DNA of 21,008 bases, taken from Coptodactyla brooksi. Taxonomy: Eukaryota > Arthropoda > Insecta > Coleoptera > Scarabaeidae. Below, piece after piece: positions 1-8,918 of this stretch (position 1 is the stretch's first letter; each line of letters starts with the position of its first letter). The translations under genes and the position numbers were made by a program. The notes below the pieces were generated by a model. The model was not told the origin of the DNA, did not search any database, and saw only the letters and a list, made by a program, of their open reading frames with translations. Where the stretch lies: positions 1 to 21,008 of the forward strand of contig JAWQRM010000616.1 of NCBI GenBank assembly GCA_033557675.1, read 5' to 3'.

Positions 1-184
1 CCTATACCATACCATTGGAAAATACTGAAACTCTTGACCAACCTGAGTTTCGAAGTTACTCATAAATAGATCCGCTATGAATGGCGATAGGCAACACATA
101 GCCGTTCCTTCATTTTACTTGTAGTATTGACCTTTATATTGAAAATAATTTTGAGTCATACACAATTTTGTCAAAAGTATTTAA

Positions 185-418
185 TTATTTTAGTAAGTAA
201 TTCCTTGAGTGTAACAAATAACTCCAACTTTTGTCAGGATTCCAAATAATGCTGTGAAGTGTCTTATTAACTGTTCCACGACAGTCCCCAAAAACTTCTC
301 GTATTCTGTTTGCTTCAACCAGTGCACTATTTTTATCTTTACAAACTAACTTCACATGTATATCACAAGTATCACCATAAAGAAGTGTACCTGACATCTT
401 ACCAATTTCCTTCTTCAT
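185..418 (-). CDS. Unassigned 77-codon ORF, doubtful
   Basis: Open minus-strand frame from ATG (418) to a stop (185), beginning MKKEIGK. Composition is mixed and protein-like (VKLVCKDKNSALVEANRIRE), with no signal peptide or membrane segment and no family I recognise. There is no strong splice acceptor in front. Its last third, plus strand about 205-270, resembles part of the tandem monomers at 17546-19259 (ctcca..tt.tgtca.gattc). It may therefore be repeat-derived, or part of an old coding sequence from which the repeat came. 1-184 and 419-582 hold AT-rich sequence with nothing I can identify. Confidence 0.2.
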   Translation of the reverse strand: MKKEIGKMSGTLLYGDTCDIHVKLVCKDKNSALVEANRIREVFGDCRGTVNKTLHSIIWNPDKSWSYLLHSRNYLLK

Positions 419-582
419 ATATTTTCATTCAAAAACGCCAGTATCGCTATCCCTCATGTTATCTCTTCTTCTGAATTACATCTTAAATTTTTAATCACGG
501 GTTTTCTTCCTAATTTGTCTAATAACAATAATTTAATTCATCTTCCACACCTAAAACCATGCTGATATTCTCTTTTTTACGT

Positions 583-1190
583 GTTTTATTGCTATATTTA
601 ATCGTCTTGGTATAAATGTTATCACATCCAGCTTTTTTGCATTTAATATCATTTATTTATTTCTGTGGTAGGCAGTGTGCTGTGTAGTGTACACAGCACA
701 ATTTTATAAATGGAATTTATAAAGATGTATTCTATAAATTGAATATCAGTTTAATTCACTAACAATTTAAACAAAGGTAATCTTTCTCCCAAAGCACAGT
801 ATCATAATCAATAAAGACTTTCAAATGTTTTTAATGCTAAAGCTTTATTGCATTCATAACTATTATAACATATTGTAAAAGCACATAAGAGGTACATTTT
901 AAACGTAGTTTTATAAACATTACACAAATTCTTATAGATTAATTCTTAATATAGAATCACTTAACATCTCTCACAAACATATATTTTAAAACATGGATAC
1001 TTTTCAAACATTGTTCTATCAATTGGAATAAAGCCAAAACGGCACATCAATAATAAATTATTTGAATTGTTTTTTCTTTAATTAAAATATAACTTTAGTG
1101 AATTAAAAATATGCTTTTTTATGTACACATATCTCTAAAAGTAACAAAACATATTTGATCAGCATAAATTACACATAAAATAGCAATAAA
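583..1190 (-). repeat. Inverted relative of the 2641-3385 repeat, in the dctn6 3' flank
   Basis: Read on the minus strand, this stretch follows the same order of blocks as plus-strand 2690-3205. Shared blocks include AATATGTTTTGTTACTTTTA, CAATGTTTGAAAAGTAT, TTTTAAAATATATGTT, CATTTGAAAGTCTT, AAATAAATGATATTAAATG, GATAACATTTATAC and GATTAAATATAGCAATAAAA. Divergence with small indels suggests an old duplication. It overlaps the presumed dctn6 3' UTR. No coding exon of dctn6 is included in the other copies. Confidence 0.8.
844..849 (-). terminator. Candidate poly(A) signal for dctn6
   Basis: AATAAA on the minus strand (GCAATAAAGC context), about 375 bases past the dctn6 stop. An ATTAAA variant nearer the stop at 1078-1083 is an alternative. 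Either would put the inverted repeat relative (583-1190) wholly or partly in the 3' UTR. Confidence 0.4.
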
Positions 1191-1222
1191 ATAATCTAAA
1201 TAAATACAGCTTAGTGGTTTAA

Positions 1223-2060
1223 TTAGCTTCGTTGCGTTTGTTTTCTGATGCGATGATAGTTCGGCAACATTTTTGATAATGTGTCCATTTGCAGGGTTTG
1301 TATCTGGAAGTATAGAAATAGGATGCAAATTACCCTCATGTTCTAACTGGGATAAACGATATCTTACTGTCGGGGCACACAGAGCTTCTCTCCTTTCGCA
1401 CATTTCACCAAAAATCGTCGCCTTCTCTGGCAACACCTGCTCTTCGGTCAATATACATCCTGCGCCAATCGTGCAACCATTTGTAACCGTCACCTTATTG
1501 CCAACGAAGCATTTTGACTCAAAGGTGTTATTGTCGCCTATCTTGCACGCTTCTACCGTGCAACCGACTTCGAAGACGTTGTTTGCACCTATTATTAAAA
1601 CTGGAATGTTTTCCTGTTCTTCCTTATCAAATGGAAACCTACAAATCAAATTATAACAGAAGACAATATTTTTTCTCTATAAGCTCATTTCTGTAAACTT
1701 AAAATACATTTTCATTATATTTTTCGCACATTTTTTACTGGGCATCAATAAAATATGCCCAGTGTTCTACAAAATCTAATATGGGACAGGGAACGTATCG
1801 AAAAAAATCTCACCTGTGCGTAATCTTAGTTTGTTCTTCGATCAAGCAACGATCGCCGATAACGATCGGACCCGCTTCCGCACTAATGTAAGCGCACGGG
1901 TGTATTATTGTACCAGAACCTACAGTAATATCGCCCCTCAGTTTGGCCTCTTGACAAACAATCGCCCCAGCCATGATTTTGACACTACAGCAAATAAGGT
2001 TATGTTACGGTACTATGAAAAACTTACGTCAATTTATAGTTACGTGTGTTTTGACGACAT
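1223..2060 (-). CDS. dctn6: Dynactin subunit 6 (p27), complete, four coding exons
   Basis: Pointed-end subunit of dynactin, the cytoplasmic activator of dynein; a left-handed beta-helix protein. Inferred minus-strand CDS: 2060-2044, 1984-1814, 1638-1368, 1303-1223, giving 179 aa (human is about 190). Seen: the start MSSKHT is split by a 59-bp intron, followed by [10 protein letters not shown], then hexapeptide-repeat sequence ([44 protein letters not shown]). A 64-bp intron (1304-1367, GTAAGA..CCAG) must be removed to reach the family's conserved tail, LPNYHRIRK, and a stop at 1223. All introns keep frame (phases 2, 2, 0). Without the last splice the frame runs on to 1119 with an unrelated tail. 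A TATAAAA-like box lies on the minus strand near 2134-2145. The 17-nt coding part of exon 1 is inferred from phase and from homology of the SVKI-like region just upstream of a tempting internal ATG at 1974. Confidence 0.93.
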
Positions 2061-2176
2061 GATCACTTGACAAAACGCTAAACGCGTTTCTTAACTATTA
2101 CGTTTTGTTTATTGTTACGCACATAAACATAAATATTTTTATAAAACCAGCACAATGCGATAAGGTCGTATACACC

Positions 2177-2230
2177 GTATACACCTGTAGTTAGCTGTTT
2201 TAGTTAAAGCTGTCAATAACAGATGGCGCT
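2177..2230 (+). repeat. Short direct repeat, left copy (pair with 2550-2603)
   Basis: A 54-bp segment with TATACACCT, AACTGTTTTA-like sequence and the end ATAACAGATGGCGCT recurs 373 bp downstream. The pair sits between the dctn6 start and the 540-bp repeats. The GATGGCGCT-type end looks like a mobile-element terminus, but no partner inverted end was found. Confidence 0.6.
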
Positions 2231-2549
2231 TACAAGAATTAAAGAGCTGTTTTATAGCCCACCTAATGTTCATGTTACATGAAAAACACACAAACTGCTA
2301 GCGTACATCTCGCTATATCAACAAATTGATATATGATATATCTGAAAGTAGTACCAAGTGTTTACGAAGAATGTCAATAGATGGCAGCATCATTATGTTG
2401 AGAAATAAAACTAGTTTTAAAGTGATTATCACTGTAAGTTGTTTTTTAATGATCTTTTGGGGCTTGTTGAACGACTTACCGTCGTATATGCTACAGTATA
2501 ATACGTAACAAATGCATATATCAAATAACAAATACAATAGGATGTAGCT

Positions 2550-2603
2550 CTATACACCTACAGATAACTGTTTTAATTATGACCGTGTATAACAGATGGC
2601 GCT
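2550..2603 (+). repeat. Short direct repeat, right copy
   Basis: Second copy of the 2177-2230 segment, with the same order (CTATACACCTAC, TAACTGTTTTAATTA, TATAACAGATGGCGCT). The 320 bp between the copies holds no supported gene; overlapping short frames there look like chance. Confidence 0.6.
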
Positions 2604-2640
2604 CAAATTTTTATTAAAAAAAATTCTTTACGTAAGTCGG

Positions 2641-3180
2641 AGAAATGATTAAATATAGCAATAAAATCTATTAATTTTATTGCTATTTATCGTATTGTAT
2701 TTATATAAGTGCCTGTAATGCGCTGTGGTAATTGATTTTAATGGTGTAATATATGCCGGCCAAATATGTTTTGTTACTTTTAAAGGTGTAGATAACAATG
2801 CACATTTTTAATTTGCTTGACGTATATTTTAATTGGGGAAAAAATAATTCGAATACTTTATGATTGATGTACTGTCTTGAGTTTATTCCAATCAGTTGAA
2901 CAATGTTTGAAAAGTATTAAGGTTTTAAAATATATGTTCCCAGATTGAAAAATGTAATACATTTGAAAGTCTTCATTGATCATCACGTTACTGTCGTTTG
3001 AAGAAAAGTGCATCTTTATTTATAAATACTGTCAGCCGATTGATCTGGTATTATTCTATTTATAGAATACATTTTTTTTGAATTTGGCTTATAAAGTTGT
3101 ACTGTGTATACTTTGCTTATTGCGAAAATAAATAAATGATATTAAATGAAAAAGAATAGGACGTGATAACATTTATACAG
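2641..3180 (+). repeat. 540-bp repeat unit, copy 1 (direct)
   Basis: Begins AGAAATGATTAAATATAGCA and ends exactly where the same 29 bases start again at 3180, so the unit is about 540 bp in tandem. It aligns in inverted orientation with 583-1190. No ORF or transposase motif is visible, so the element class is unknown. Confidence 0.75.
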
Positions 3181-3385
3181 AAATGATTAAATATAGCAAT
3201 AAAATCTAGTGATTTTACTGCTACTTATTGTGTTGTATTTATATGAGTGCATGTAATGCAGATTTAATATCTGCTAGTAACTTCTTTTAATGGTGTAATT
3301 TATGCTGATCGGACATAAATATAAAAACGTACATTTTTAATTTGCCGCAGATATCTTTTAATTAGAGAAAAAATAACTCTTAAGA
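3181..3385 (+). repeat. 540-bp repeat unit, copy 2 (truncated)
   Basis: Shares the unit start with 2641 (GATTAAATATAGCAATAAAA, then TTTAATGGTGTAAT.TATGC, ACATTTTTAATTTGC, TTTTAATT.G.GAAAAAATAA). Similarity fades near 3385, so about 205 bp of the 540-bp unit remain. Confidence 0.7.
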
Positions 3386-3492
3386 ATTCTTAGTATTAAT
3401 TCGCAATATTAAATTCTTAGTATTCTTGTTATTGCGTGCGCTTATATGTAAACAGAATTGTATCATGTATTTCGGGTGTCCGCACGTTATCA

Positions 3493-3782
3493 TTAATTTA
3501 TGACTGCAGTTGAAGATGACGTAAAATCGTAACATGCAAAGTAAACAATGACGTTGTTGCCACACGACGAATGCAATTGCCCAATTTCTTCAGGTGCGCC
3601 AACGAAACCACCTCGCTTGTCACTTAATTGACCGCACACATTAAAATGGTGATAATCTCGGTAATACCAGCCGTAATATCCGTAATTTCGTCGGAACGTA
3701 ATGCCAACAATTTTGTTATGAAGTTGAAAACTGTAATTAAGACAATCTTGGAGTTTTAAACGTTTATTAGTCAAATCGGTAT
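3493..3782 (-). CDS. Candidate terminal coding exon, unknown protein
   Basis: The minus strand has a good acceptor (TACATTTTTAG, ending at 3783) followed by about 95 open codons to a stop at 3493. The frame includes NYSFQLHNKIVGITF, the aromatic-rich RRNYGYYGWYYRDYHHF, then NVCGQLSDKRGGF and NNVIVYFACYDF. It has no in-frame ATG, so it needs an upstream exon donating one base (phase 1). The strong donors at 4120 and 3950 fail because an in-frame stop precedes them. The donor at 8019 fits the phase (see 8020-8092). I do not recognise the family. The next sequence upstream contains mir-281 on the same strand. It may also be an old repeat-derived frame. Confidence 0.3.
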
Positions 3783-3981
3783 CTAAAAATGTATATTTAT
3801 TTAAAATTATATTTTCGTTTTATTAAGTATTGTATTAAAGACGGGTAATATAATACATATAATAATAGTAATATAATAGTACGTTTACATTTTCTGTATT
3901 CTACAATTAAAATAATAGACAATTCGTCTCCGCTTATTTTGGATACTCACGTCAACGACAGTCCGGCACGAGGTGATTAAT

Positions 3982-4062
3982 AACTCGTCCATAAAGAGAG
4001 CAACTCCATGACAGTGATTTGAATCTGTACTGTCTACGGATAGCTCTCTTTATTTTCGAGTT
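3982..4062 (-). ncRNA. mir-281: mir-281 microRNA precursor
   Basis: An 81-nt hairpin. Outer stem AACTCG/CGAGTT, a 3x3 internal loop, an 11-bp stem ATAAAGAGAGC/GCTCTCTTTAT, a weakly paired 8x8 stretch, a 6-bp stem GACAGT/ACTGTC and a 13-nt loop. Read on the minus strand, the arms match the insect miR-281 matures as I recall them. The 5p arm starts AAGAGAGCTATCCGTAGACA (4050-4029). The 3p arm starts TGTCATGGAGTTGCTCTCTT (4013-3991). Each arm appears to differ from the Drosophila form at one base, outside the seeds. miR-281 is an insect-conserved microRNA; roles such as ecdysone-receptor targeting come from other species and are not shown here. Minus-strand donors at 3950 and 4120 suggest a spliced primary transcript. 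Confidence 0.95.
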
Positions 4063-4740
4063 CCGAATTCCCGCCGGAAGGCGTCTCCCGAATTTCTCGT
4101 GACGACCTGAAACACCTTACGACAACAACAACAATGTTTGCGCAACGTTTAACGTCGGGAACAGTCAGTCAGTCGGTCGCCCAACGGAACGTCAGCCCAG
4201 CACTGGAAATTCATTAACACTCGGACTCGGTTATGTAAAGGTAAAATAGGTTGCCGCGGATAATCCGGCCGCGATTGATAAGAAAGATAAGGAGGCGGGC
4301 GAACACGGTGACTTGGAAACACGGTGGGATATTTGCTCAAACGCGTGTACTTTATTGTACTATTGTCTCGAAGAGATACCGGGCGAAAAACAAATACCGC
4401 TCGTATTATACGGCGCGAGGGTCCTTCTGCAAACGTGGCCTGTTTGCGCGGAATTTGTTTAAATTTAAAGTAGGTAAGTAGCGTTATCGGAACGGAGAGT
4501 TCCACGATTGCGACCGTTTAAGGTCGAAGACGACGCAATTTAGTCCTCCTCGTCGAAAAGAAAATGATTCGGATACTGGTTTCGGATTTAGCGTCAGTTA
4601 GCGTACGATCGCAAACTGCCCGCCGTGATAATAGAGTGTAAATTCGTAATATAGGTAGGTACAAGCGTGCGGCGGGAAAGAATAAGGTCAGGCCGGCCAG
4701 AGAAGGCCGCACTAGTACCGTAGAAGCAACAATGTTCTAA
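4063..4740. promoter_or_regulatory. GC-richer, promoter-like block beside mir-281
   Basis: Base composition rises well above the AT-rich surroundings, with many CpGs. It has an initiator-like cluster (cagtcagtcagtcgg, near 4163-4177) and consensus splice donors on both strands: AG|GTAAGT on plus at 4474, GTAAGG on minus at 4120. Frames of up to 118 codons on both strands look like GC-driven chance frames. A promoter and 5' UTR for the minus-strand mir-281 primary transcript, possibly bidirectional, is the simplest reading. 4741-4930 shows nothing more. Confidence 0.35.
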
Positions 4741-4929
4741 GTGATAAACCAAACATCGCTCTAAATAGCGCGTTTAACTGTGTTACGCGGCCCAATAGAG
4801 ATTTGCAGATGAAACTAAAACTTCTCGTATTATGCCACCGTAGAAAATTACCAAGATATCAATTAATTTTTATTTTAAACTGACATCACATCTAAAACAT
4901 TGTAATTATAGAACATTCCTAATGACTTA

Positions 4930-5818
4930 AATATGCCCACTTCAAGGTATACAGCTTACCCAGTTTTGGTTTAATATTCTTCTCCTTTTTTATTTGCAAT
5001 TTGTTTCTATTGCGGAGAAACAAGCTTCGTAAAGGTAAAAAGTTGGAAAAGGCAAAAAAAAATTTTCAAATGGATTTATTACCCAATCCGGTAATCTCAT
5101 TTAATGTCTTCTTCTGCAAAAAAGTATTTGCCTTACGTAGTACACATTTTCTAAATGATCCTACAATGTCTTTAGCGACAATTTTTTATGATTCTTTTCC
5201 GGGGGTAACTTTGGATAAATTCGCACAATGTGGGAAACAACTCGAAGAAATGGTCTTTTAATTTGTTATTCCGTAACTGTATCTTCTTCTAAAAAGCGTA
5301 CACCCTGTCACTTAAATCAAATATTATTAATTTTCTCTGAAGTAGAAGAATCAAATTAGAATCGTCATTGTTGTCGGCTGCTTCATCAAGTTGTACATCA
5401 AATAATTTTCAAACCAGCTCAGATCCGAGCTGGTATAGAATATCCACTAATATATCGTTAATTCTCAGATAAATTGTATAGTTGGACAGAGTTGCTCCGC
5501 AATCGTGTGCGGCTTCTTGCATTTGGCTATTTTATAAGCCACCTTGGATGACCAATCATTTGCCGCTTTGTATGATGTCAACCCCACTTTGTATGATGCC
5601 AATAAAACTTTGTGATTTATTGTGACAGGTTTGTGAAAATTTCACGTCTGTTTCTCCAATGTTCTTGGTTTTTGTGCAAAAAAACTCAGGAAGCTTTTTG
5701 ACATATGCTTTCTGCAAAATTTCTAAATGCCCCTTCAATTTACTGCCAAAATTTTAAGACAAATAACGCATTGCGGCTTTTCTTCACCATTTATTTCGAT
5801 GCTTGTAAAATCGAAGTT
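4930..5818 (-). pseudogene. Decayed hAT transposase (BED-finger, ZBED5/SCAND3-like, Buster type)
   Basis: Pieces in correct order on the minus strand, in shifting frames. A BED-type zinc finger with EEKPQCVICLKILAV (about 5815-5742), then KGHLE..Q where the second metal-binding His is gone, then a PEFF motif. KIAKCKKPHTIAEQL lies at 5530-5490. VQLDEAADN, around the first catalytic Asp of hAT enzymes, is near 5400-5375. The C-terminal dimerisation segment FYLYEACFSAIETN is near 5035-4995. hAT transposases are usually about 600 aa, so 890 bp means internal deletion as well as stops and frameshifts. No terminal inverted repeats or 8-bp target duplication identified. Plus-strand frames here (5001-5261) are shadows. 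Confidence 0.75.
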
Positions 5819-6829
5819 ATTTTTTTAACATTTAGACTCCAACTGACAAACTGTCTTATGTACTCAACGCGACACAGTTAGTAAATAACGCACGACACGC
5901 TGCCTCTGCTTTTGTACCTATACGGTCACGTATTTTCATTCCAGATCGTTCGCGACGTATCAGTATCTGTCTGTCGCGGACGTTCGGGTAAGCGTTGTGT
6001 CGCTTTCTAACGCGTGCTTTAGAAAATTTACAAATAGTATTGTGCAGGGGCGCAGGATTATTTAAGATAAAAAGGGGAGACGTGAAATACGAAAGTTTGA
6101 AAACCGCAGGTTTAATTCATTTAATATTATTCAATTATGTAGACGTAAAGCATTAGTAAATGTTTTACTAACAAAGGATTTAATTAATAATTGGTTTAAA
6201 ACGCTACGAAATGTATATGTTAATATAAATAATTACGGATATAATTAAACATTAAAGGCTTTCTATTTTTATGTTATCAAACTTTTTTCTCGATAAATGT
6301 TTGTTATTGGCGTTGTTTGCGGATTTTCCTACAGCACCAGAGGTAGCTTTGCGGGTTTTTTTTATTGCTATCCTCTACCTCTCTTGAGATTGTCGGAATC
6401 GGCGATACTCGATCATCAGATAACTTGCTTTCGAACGAACGTCGCCGCCGTCTGGGGCAAAGGAATTCTGTACAAAAATCGCCTTTCGTTTAACGGGACA
6501 CCAAAACAATAAAAATATTCTGCTTATCGGGAGGCGATAAAACCTTTATCGGATCGTACAATTTTTTTATCAGACTGGAATTTTAGTATTGTACGCGAGG
6601 AAAAAAAATACCACCAAACCTGTATGCAACACGGCAAATCTGAACAACGGAAGTAACAATTTAAGTCTATTTTCTACCGTCGGTGTGAAATAAAATTCCA
6701 ATTGATCGAAACGCATCTTTCATTTGATTAAGAATAAACTGAATTCAACAACAACTATTAACAACTATTATTGATATGAAATCGATCAATTAGTTTAAGA
6801 TAGCGTCAACATGTGAACTAAAATCTTCA
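5819..6829. other. Spacer with a weak promoter/first-exon candidate
   Basis: 5880-6010 is CpG-richer, with an initiator-like TATCAGTA (5959-5966) and a donor GG|GTAAGC (5987) on plus. That could be a short noncoding first exon, but nothing downstream can be tied to it. A 71-codon plus-strand frame (6297-6512, ATG) ends before CAATAAAAAT and shows no domain. The rest is AT-rich, with no gene seen. Confidence 0.25.
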
Positions 6830-7159
6830 ATGACGAAGTTGCTGCTAACAAACTCCTTCGAAGAACTTATTAGTTCTAGCATTCCAGCAGCTTACCCCAC
6901 TGAACTTAATAAATTCGTTTTTCGCGTTATCAGAAGTGTATTGATTATAATGTGTTTTTATCTTATTTTAATTGACAAAGTTTATTGTGAACCAAGCTAT
7001 ACTGATTTAAAGTTTCCAGCTAAAAACGCAATTTATTTCCGGACATTTGTAATAAAACCGGGTAAAACGAGTTATTATCCGAACGTCACACGAACAATGA
7101 ATAATCCTAGCACGTTAATAAACCTAGTTTTGCAAAGGAACAAGTACATAGTAAAGTAA
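6830..7159 (+). CDS. Hypothetical 109-aa ORF with one hydrophobic segment
   Basis: ATG at 6830 to TAA at 7159. Residues about 33-51 (VIRSVLIIMCFYLILIDKV) are hydrophobic and could be a signal anchor, followed by a polar region (CEPSYTDLKFPAKN, PGKTSYYPNVTRT). No family recognised and no splice support. Downstream, after an acceptor-like CTTCTCAG near 7195, is another open stretch to about 7286, but no donor joins the two in frame. Probably chance or a remnant. Confidence 0.2.
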   Translation: MTKLLLTNSFEELISSSIPAAYPTELNKFVFRVIRSVLIIMCFYLILIDKVYCEPSYTDLKFPAKNAIYFRTFVIKPGKTSYYPNVTRTMNNPSTLINLVLQRNKYIVK

Positions 7160-7757
7160 TTTTAGTAACTTACTTTTGTAAAGGAGCTCTTCTCAGGAAT
7201 CGACAACCCAAATTTAAAAGGCACGTTGCACGTAAAGCCAATAAGACATAAATTTGTGCAGGCCGTTCTCGGTGGTCCATCCTGAAGGTATACGTTTGTA
7301 AATTTTACATGTTAAATAATAATAATTATATATATGTTAAATAATAATAATAACTAAAATTTGTCGTAAAAAGTTCAGCGCGAAGAAAATTATAATATAT
7401 ACAGTGTCTTCCAAAAGTCAGTTGAAATTGAAAGAAATAACGTGAAAATAGAAAAGAAAGTAAATCATCAAAAAGCCAATGTATGTAAGCATTGTTTATT
7501 AAAAGTTAATTAACAATATTCGTTTGTAAATGAATAACTTGCAATGACGTTTAAAATTACAAGTTATGCAGAAACTATTTCAAAGTGCGATTATAAAAGT
7601 CAGCAGTAATTACTTATAAAATCACACATTGTATAATAGCAAAGTAGTTATTTATTCTGTGTATTAAAATTTCATATTCAGATTTTATAAAATATTAAAC
7701 GGCGAACTAGACCTTTCAAATCTCTTCCTTAAACTGAATATTATTTTATCTTGCTTC

Positions 7758-7835
7758 TTAGGTGGACATTCCGCAGTCAAATTCATCCCACAAACGTTCA
7801 ATGGGTGTAAGGTCCGGCGACATCGACGGTCAGTC
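7758..7835 (-). pseudogene. Tc1-type transposase C-terminal remnant
   Basis: Minus-strand frame contains SMSPDLTPIERLWDEF, the standard segment around the last acidic catalytic residue of Tc1 enzymes (SPDLNPIE.LWDEL in the family). The Trp expected just before it is a TGA stop, and the frame ends soon after WDEF. It lies inside the inverted-repeat element 7402-9090, in the expected orientation and near the expected end. Confidence 0.85.
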
Positions 7836-8019
7836 AAACACATAAATATATTATATTTACTTCCTTCCTTATTTTAAGTTATTTTTTAAATTGAAGTACA
7901 GCTAGCGCGAGCAAACTTATCTTGAAATAATTCAAAAGTGCACCTTTGATTACGAATAAGAATAATGAGCCAAAAATGCCTTTAGATAAGGAAACGTACG
8001 AGATTTCTGAACAACTTAC

Positions 8020-8092
8020 CTCTCTTATCGTCGGCCGAAACGCCACTACGTTCCATTTTGCAAAACAAGATCAAACTATCGTCGTGCCGCAT
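8020..8092 (-). CDS. Candidate first coding exon ending in a consensus donor
   Basis: Minus strand: ATG at 8092, 24 open codons (MRHDDSLILFCK, then MERSGVSADDKR), then G|GTAAGT with the donor at 8019, phase 1. That phase is exactly what the exon at 3493-3782 needs, and joining them would give an open 120-codon frame with a 4.2-kb intron holding mir-281. However, this segment lies inside the bounds of the Tc1-type element, so it may be nested-element sequence. Speculative. Confidence 0.2.
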
Positions 8093-8300
8093 AGTTACGA
8101 TTAATTGAATTGACAGATTGACACATTCGATGCACCTGCGGCTTCGTTTCGTGTGTATTATATACTTACGGTGTTGGAAAATAATGATGTCACCGAGCTG
8201 TTATCAACTATGAGGTGTTATACCGGGTTTCGATTGGTTTAGACTGAAAAGTAGTGCGCAACATTGCTGCTCCCGAGTTATATACCTGCCACGCGTTGTA

Positions 8301-8457
8301 CAGGTGTCCCAAAAAACACGAATGCGCATTTTTCTCAAATTCTAAAACAAAAAATCGACAAATTAATTTTTGTCCGGACACCACCTCGTATAGTACCGTT
8401 TTACAGTTAAGGAAAGCCTCTGTAGTGTATATCTAAGATGGAATTGCCGGACACCTG
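8301..8457. mobile_element. Nested mini-element, 157 bp, TA-flanked
   Basis: Ends form a perfect inverted repeat including the TA flanks (TACAGGTGTCC at 8299-8309, GGACACCTGTA at 8449-8459), with no coding capacity, as in a mariner-type MITE. Related ends occur at 8371-8391 (GTCCGGACACCACCTCGTATA) and 8557-8574 (GTCGGACGCCTCGTGTA), suggesting several overlapping or tandem insertions of one family. Confidence 0.5.
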
Positions 8458-8885
8458 TACGTCTATATATTAGTACATACCTTATTCGAATAATTATATT
8501 CGTAGAGCTGTGGGTTTTTTTTGTTGTTAATTTTCTTCGTTTCTCGTACCGAAATTGTCGGACGCCTCGTGTAGACGCCTAATGGTAATCGGTGCAGCGT
8601 TTAACCAAAACAGAACGGGTCGGACAGAAAATTACGCTAAATAGCGCTAAAGGTCTTTAGAAATGCAGATCGAGTTCGTGTTTTCGTTGTTTGACGAGCT
8701 TGTTAACACATATTAGACACGGATGCATATTAATGCGAAGTAATTCGGTCTTGAATGATGTTGAAATAATATTTTCTACTCGAAGGACTATGTTTGTTAC
8801 TTATTCTTACCATTTTAACTTATCTTGAGATATTAACTAAAAAAAACTATACATCATCAATGATATTCTGGTAGAAAAGTTCTGA

Positions 8886-8918
8886 TGTGATGACAAAAGA
8901 ATAACTTTTGTCATCACA
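8886..8918. repeat. Perfect hairpin, 14-bp stem
   Basis: TGTGATGACAAAAG, loop AATAA, CTTTTGTCATCACA. An outer 7-bp pair AAGTTCT/AGAACTT brackets it asymmetrically (about 8877-8942). It abuts the inner end of the right Tc1 inverted repeat, so it may be a palindromic transposon relic. It does not resemble a microRNA known to me. Confidence 0.6.

Noticed and set aside
1119..1222. C-terminal extension of the dctn6 frame beyond the spliced stop
   Set aside because: Arises only by reading through the 64-bp intron in the wrong frame; splicing gives the conserved family tail ending at 1223.
1273..1696. Plus-strand frames of 127 and 60 codons opposite dctn6
   Set aside because: Antisense shadows of the conserved minus-strand exon.
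2313..2537. 74-codon minus and 60-codon plus frames between the 54-bp direct repeats
   Set aside because: Overlapping AT-rich frames with no motif or conservation sign.
3982..4062. Plus-strand microRNA reading of the hairpin
   Set aside because: Only the minus-strand arms match miR-281.
4149..4505. 118-codon minus-strand frame and overlapping plus-strand frame
   Set aside because: No domain, compositionally odd (Arg/Pro-rich), in a CpG-rich block with frames on both strands; likely untranslated.
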